From contig CM072522.1 in NCBI GenBank assembly GCA_036898135.1, positions 10,319,686 to 10,383,685 of the forward strand: a DNA stretch of 64,000 nt. Reading direction: 5' to 3'. The position numbers were made by a program, and so were the translations under genes. The DNA comes from Oncomelania hupensis. Taxonomy: Eukaryota; Mollusca; Gastropoda; Littorinimorpha; Pomatiopsidae. This document shows positions 59,053 through 64,000 of the stretch, in pieces (position 1 is the first letter of the stretch; each line of letters begins with the position of its first letter). Below the pieces are notes generated by a model. That model worked only from the letters and a program-made list of their open reading frames with translations, searched no databases and was not told the origin of the DNA.

Positions 59053-61480
59053 TTATCCTATCCTATCCTATCCTATATATCATATCCCGTAATTCAGAGT
59101 CGTTGGGGCACAGATGATCGTTTAACCAGTGTACTCCATCTTTCTCTATCCTCAGCAGCACTCAGGGCTTTGCTCAGTGCCAAGCCAGTCAATTCTCGAA
59201 TATTGTCCTCCCCCTCTTTTAAAGTCTCCCTCTTCTTCTGCCTCCTTGCACCGTGCCTTGCAGGATGGCCATACCATCGGAGTTTCCATGTTTTCACCAC
59301 TGTGAGCATGTCATCATGTTGTCCAATGGCTTGTGTGATGGTCTGTCGGACTTCATTGTTGCTGATGTGCTGGGTATAGGAAATGTCCAGAAATGTTCTG
59401 TAGCATCTCATATCCATGTATTCTTCGTAGTAGGTCTACTGCAAGAGTATAAGAAGATGGAGATGACAAGGGAGCTCATCAACCTTACCTTGAAATGTAG
59501 ACTGAAGGTCTGTCTTTCCAAATGGGCTTCACCCTTGTCAGGGAAGCAGTTGTTTGTGCTACCCTGGAGAGGACTTCCTGTTGGGACCCATTGTCTGGTA
59601 CAATTGCTCCTAAATATTTGAATCTGTGTACCATGTTGAGGGATTGGCTTGGACGTTGATGTCTGTGTTGATGCCATTGGTGTTGTTGATCATTTTGGTC
59701 TTCTCTGCACTTATTTCCAATCCAAAGGCTCTGGAGGTTGTGCCAAGTCTCTGTGCAAGCTGTTCAAGTTCTTGTTCCTCACCAGTTAATCCATCAATGT
59801 CATCCGCAAAATGGAGGTTGGAGATTGCTCTACCCCCTATGCTGACTGTACCTTCATGATCTGCAAAGGCATCTGACATGATGTGCTCCAGAAAGATGTT
59901 GAAGAGTATTGAATGAATTAATGAATAATTTATAAAGCGCGTAAATATCTCCACCCCGACGGGCATGATCGCAGCGCTGGTGGGAGGGAGGTGGATAAAT
60001 ACACACACACACACACCCACACCCCCCCCCACACACACACACACAGTGGCGGGAAGGGGGCATATTATTGTGGAGGACTGCATGGTAGCCTTGTCATACA
60101 GGCTTTTCATGACTTGAATAATGTTAGGGCTGATGTTGTACACTATCATGGTTGCCAACAGAGCTGCATGGCAGACTCGATCAAACGCTTTCTTGAAGTC
60201 TACAAACATATGATATTGATGTTATTGGTGCTGCAGGTACTCCTTGCAGATTATTCTGAGGTTCAAAATCTGCTCAGTGGTATTTCGCCCTGCCATGAAT
60301 CCTGCTTGTTCTTCAGCTATGATTTGTTCAGCTTGGGGTTTAAACCTGTTGAGTATTATTTTCAGGAGGACTTTGCTGGGATGGCTGATGAGGCTGATGG
60401 TGCGGTTGTTTTGATACTCCTGAAGATTTTATTTTGAAGAGTGATGGCAAGCGACTGGGTCCTTGGTGTAGGCCGCTCCCCACTCTGCCAAATCTTGTTA
60501 GGGATAATGGCGAGGGCGTCAATCATCGCTTCTCATCCTGCTTGAAGCAGTTCTGCAAGTATATTGTTCACTCCATTTGACTTCTCCCTTTTCACTGATT
60601 GCTCTGCTGCCTCAACTTCTTCTCGGAGAATTGGGAGGATTTCATCTTCTTCTCTGTTTCGGGGAAATGCTAGAAACTAGAACTGATGAATTTCCGTTTG
60701 GTGTGTGGTTGTAAAGGTCAGAGCAGTACTCTGTCCATCTATGCAGGACTTCTTGTTCATCTGTAAGGCACAAGCCGGACTTGCTTTGGATCGTAGAGAC
60801 CTTGGGCTGTTTAACACTTGTCAGCCGCTTCACAGTCTGGTAGGCCTTCTTGCTGTTGTTCTTGTTAAGATTGTTCTCTATTTCCTGGCATTGATCTTCT
60901 ATCCAGTTCTCCTTTGCTGTGCGCATACCTTTTCGGATGTAATTGTTGATTTTTCAGTAGGCATAAGCTCCCTGTGAGGTGTTCTTTTTCCGTTTGAAGC
61001 TTTTCATCTCTATTCGTTTGTCACACAGATCCAAAAGTTCTGGTTCGATCCACGGTTTCTTCTTTTGGCGCTGCTTGCCAAGGATCTCATTGGCGGCATC
61101 TGTCACAGCTGAGTTGAAGGGGGTGGTCATGGTGTTGACATCTACTTTACCAGCTCCTAAAATGAGTAGTGGTGATAATTTATCTCCAATTGTGGCTTGG
61201 AATATTTGTGCCACCCGCGGGTCTTGCAGTTTGTCCAAGTCAAACTTCAGCCTGGTGCACTTTGATTTGTTTGCTCACTTCAAGTGGATACGGAAATACA
61301 TCATTACGAGATCGTGATCAATTCCGATGTTTGCTCCTGGAAAAGCGCGTGTCTTGCCAATGTTGACGCTTGGTCTGAAGCGTTTATTGACCACGATGTA
61401 GTCAATCTGGTTATGATGCTCCCGCTGGGACTGTGCCAGGTCCATCGTCTGGATTTTTCGTGGGGACCCAGCGTGTTTGC
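59053..61480 (-). mobile_element. RTE-like retrotransposon, 3' part (copy I)
   Basis: The longest copy. Minus strand, 5' to 3': endonuclease C-terminus (NTLGPHEKSRRWTW, QIDYIVVNKRFR, GIDHDLVMM with Ile for the usual Ser of SDH) at 61275-61480; linker (KKPWIEPELLDLCDKR; NWIEDQCQEIENNLNKN) at 60640-61240; RT (AFDRVCHAALL, NLHFADDIDGLTGEEQELEQ) at 59600-60300; terminal tail; (TATCC)n at 59053-59075. Frames are broken, and an unrelated insertion (59905-60065) replaces part of the RT. Confidence 0.85.
59905..60065. repeat. Short repeat plus (CA)n inside copy I
   Basis: 'aatttataaagcgcgtaaat' and 'gggcatgatcgcagcgctgg' followed by CA/CCC repeats replace the RT segment that normally reads [14 protein letters not shown]. 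Confidence 0.65.
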
Positions 61481-61481
61481 C

Positions 61482-61509
61482 AGTGTTGTTGTTGTTGTTG
61501 TTGTTGTTG

Positions 61510-61541
<32 letters not shown>
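61482..61541. repeat. (GTT)n(GT)n microsatellite
   Basis: Lies exactly where the endonuclease sequence of copy I stops. Confidence 0.92.
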
Positions 61542-61542
<1 letters not shown>

Positions 61543-61549
61543 GGGTTGG

Positions 61550-61790
61550 GGTGGGGGTGGAGGTGGAAGAAGAGAGAGGAAGAAGAGAGAAGAACAAGAG
61601 AGAAGAACAAGAAGAGAAAAGAAGCAAGAAAAATAAGCAATCCCTGCAGTAATTCATATCTTTTTTGCTTGATACAGATCTCAAGATCAGCTAGTGTCAA
61701 GGTCGCCAGTGGAAAATTACCGGACCCAACAATCTGAGCTTCAAGGGCTATTGGGGACATACGCCAACACATAGCCTATGCTGTCCTGTA
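61550..61790 (+). repeat. Repeat V (copy in 5' flank)
   Basis: From a GAA-rich stretch through 'taattcatatctt', 'gatcagctagtgtcaaggtc' and 'gacatacgcc' to 'cctatgct'; repeated at 62830-63075. It may belong to the 5' region of the RTE-like element or be an independent repeat. Confidence 0.6.
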
Positions 61791-62690
61791 TGTTCGGGAA
61801 CTAAATAGAATAGATCCAACGTTTCCCGGCGTGTCGTAAGAGGCGACTAACAATTAGGGTTTGTCAGCACGGCATCACTTTACGAAAGTCTTCTATACAA
61901 AAGTCACCGGCCAGGGCGGAGGAACCTCACGTTACTATAGGTTCAACGACCACGTGCTCGGAGCCAAGGCAAGCCACACTGTACTTGTGGAAAGGATTGG
62001 GCCCGGTCAGATCTTTCTTGCCCCAGGACCGCGCCTTCCGTTGGCCACCAGGACGGAGGTGATTTAAGTGGGTTACTGATGGACAACTTAGCAAGATCCA
62101 CACGAGATACAACATCGTCATAGGAACTTGGAATGTCAGGACCCTAACTGCGGAGGGAAAATTAGAAGAACTCGCCCACGAGCTGGACAGCAATCGATGG
62201 AATATTTTAGGTATCAGCGAACTGCGCTGGAAAGGCCTAGGTGAAACAACGACCGATAAAAGTCACATTCTTTATTTCAGCGGGAAAGATGACAGGCACG
62301 AACACGACATTGGATTCTTGGTCCACAAAAACATTCTAGCCACTGTCATGGGTTGCCGCCCAGCCTCCAGTAGACTCATTAGCATCCGTCTGAGAGCAGC
62401 CCCTTTCAACATCACCATCATCCATACCTATGCCGCAACATCAGACTATGACGACAGCGAAGTCGAGGATTTCTATGAACATCTGCAAGCTGCCCTTGAC
62501 CAAGTGCCGAAGAAGGACATAGTCATAGCGCAAGGCGACTGGAATGCCAAAGTTCGCCAAAATGCGTACCACAACTGGGGAGACACATGTTGCCCCCACT
62601 GCAACAACAAGACTAGACAAGTGAGACTCTTTGAGTTTGCTAGATACAGTAATCTGATAATGGCACACACGCTTGGTCCCCAAAAAAACA
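61791..62690 (+). mobile_element. RTE-like retrotransposon, 5' part in opposite orientation (copy J)
   Basis: The plus strand holds a 5' region with frame ARHHFTKVFYTKVTGQGG, then the endonuclease N-terminus: GTWNVRTLTAEGKLEELAHE (62123 on), ISELRWKGLGET, HDIGFLVHKN, YAATSDYDDSEVEDFYEHL, IVIAQGDWNAKV. It stops at AHTLGPQK near 62682. Asn, Glu and Asp-Trp-Asn motifs of the apurinic-like endonuclease are visible. It breaks off at the same codons at which copy I begins. Confidence 0.82.
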
Positions 62691-62775
62691 CGATACTGTT
62701 ATATCTCATAATTAGAATAAAGATTATGGTGGTGACTATCGAGCAAGAAGAAAAGTAAGAAAGAGGATGACTTAG

Positions 62776-62777
<2 letters not shown>

Positions 62778-62826
<49 letters not shown>

Positions 62827-62828
62827 AG
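62778..62828. repeat. (GA)n microsatellite
   Basis: GA tract following the end of the endonuclease fragment. Confidence 0.95.
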
Positions 62829-62829
62829 A

Positions 62830-63135
62830 GAGGTAGAGGTGTAGAAAGAGTGTGTTGGGGTAAAGGGGGGGAGGAGGTGGAAGAAGAGAGAGAAGAAGAA
62901 GACAGAAGAATAGAAAAGAAGAAGCAAGAAAAAGAAGCAATCTAATAATTCATATCTTCTTGCCCTAAGATCAGCTAGTGTCAAGGTCGCAGGTTTAGTG
63001 GAAAATTCCCGGACCCCATAATCTGAGCATCAGAGGCTGTTGGTGACATACGCCTACACACTGCCTATGCTTTATTAATCCCTGACACTCAGCTATAGGG
63101 TCAAGGTCGCCTGTCTAGTGGAAATTTCCGAGAGC
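62830..63135 (+). repeat. Repeat V (second copy in 5' flank)
   Basis: Same block order as 61550-61790, followed by a partly duplicated segment ('ctagtggaaattt'). At 63051-63070 it has 'cgcctacacactgcctatgc', the uninterrupted form of the site holding element g. Confidence 0.6.
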
Positions 63136-64000
63136 TTTGCACACTGCCGCTAGCAGACAGTTGCAAACAATGGACAACAGGCACCCCGCCACCATTAATA
63201 CTTGTAAACAACGTGTATGTACAGTCTCAGTCATAAAAAACTAAAACGAGATAAGATACAACTTAAAATAAACACTTTAGGAGTTAGGTAAAATGATTGA
63301 TACGAATAAATAAAACCATTCTATATTTATACAAGCACGGCATCTTATGATTCGTCATGCAGTAGCAAAGAGAAATAACTCTAGCCGAACCATAGAACTC
63401 TAGTCTGTCCCATCTCAAAACACCACAGGCGCCCGCAAAACGTTCTTAGAAAATGATGGGCCGTGACTTTGAACTTTGAGATAGAGCAAATCGAATGACG
63501 TAAAAGGCTAAATAGTTGTTCAAGTACCTGCATAGTAAGAATAACCAACATTAGTCCAGTCATTTCTATTAGGTGATTTTCGTAAAATGTTAAAGTTGCT
63601 TCGTTCCGCCGAGAGAGGAATAGTTTCTGTCGGTGACAGCTCACTATAGTTTGGAAAGGCGACAGGTCACGAAACTTCCTCGCGTTAGGTTTCGTGGGCA
63701 TAATTTGTTTATTGCATCGCGTGAATTACATCGAAAATGTCGTGATTGTATTTAAGGGACCTTACTCAACCATTTTAAGTGTAAAAATGAGCATCTACGT
63801 TCGTTTTTAGACTTAGAGGGTAGTTTGACGAGATGTACTGGAAGTAGGTCAAGTCCGTCTGCTACAGAAGCAGAACGCGCCTCGTATGGGGAGGAACGAC
63901 AATTTGATGTGTTTTGAATCGACCGACGGTTCTTAGTGGTGTTGTAGACATGACACTCGCACACAGTGCGGCTATTTTTAGCTCTATTTCAGCCCCCACC
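63136..64000. other. Right-hand flank, unassigned
   Basis: Two minus-strand open stretches (63381-63701 and 63752-63964) show no recognisable domain or splice structure. GC content rises towards the end. No call made. Confidence 0.45.

Noticed and set aside
61284..61772. ORFs of 86-165 codons around the GTT/GT repeat
   Set aside because: They combine microsatellite sequence with out-of-frame or partly in-frame endonuclease sequence of copy I.
63381..63964. Two minus-strand ORFs of 106 and 70 codons as a possible upstream gene
   Set aside because: No domain, no splice structure and no repeat match; insufficient support for a gene.
1..64000. CRISPR arrays, prokaryotic operons, rRNA genes, virus-derived genes
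   Set aside because: No regularly spaced repeat-spacer pattern, no ribosomal RNA-like blocks and no viral structural genes were seen. The direct repeats found are microsatellites or transposons.

Overview
The window is intron-rich, AT-rich animal DNA dominated by transposable elements, with one recognisable host gene. The gene is the cytosolic aconitase / iron regulatory protein 1 gene (ACO1/IRP1) on the minus strand. It is read here as 21 coding exons from a start codon at 57899 to a stop at 6768: 2,679 coding bases, 892 predicted residues, about 5% of a 51-kb span. All exons join in phase. The three Fe-S cluster cysteines (C441, C507, C510) and the catalytic residues sit at a constant +4 offset from the human IRP1 numbering as I remember it. 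The gene style, simple-repeat load and repeat families suggest a lophotrochozoan, probably a gastropod mollusc. That is an inference, because there is no species-specific marker.

Layout. 1-6767: repeats downstream of the gene (repeat X, an RTE-like retrotransposon fragment, microsatellites, a TGACCTTGA-rich repeat). 6768-57899: ACO1, its introns filled by inserted elements. 57900-58060: GC-richer 5' leader with a 46-codon upstream ORF. 58060-64000: upstream flank, mostly a rearranged RTE-like element and microsatellites.

The most interesting non-host content is a group of eight short inverted-repeat DNA transposons with 5'-CAG... ends (0.56-1.25 kb). They are flanked by 6-bp target duplications (one imperfect, one of 7 bp), and several carry decayed minus-strand zinc-finger or acidic transposase N-termini. 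For three of them the window also holds a related, uninterrupted copy of the repeat they landed in. Other elements include four TTAA-flanked piggyBac-like elements, a TA-flanked pogo/Tigger-like element, a solo LTR with a 5-bp duplication, an RNase H-bearing LINE, an L2-like LINE, tRNA-derived SINEs, and about ten RTE-like fragments with (GGATA)n tails. One RTE-like locus has the arrangement expected from twin priming, with its 5' half inverted.

No rRNA gene, functional tRNA gene, CRISPR array or prokaryotic feature was seen. Exon borders were placed by hand from splice sites and remembered family similarity; no alignment or RNA evidence was available.
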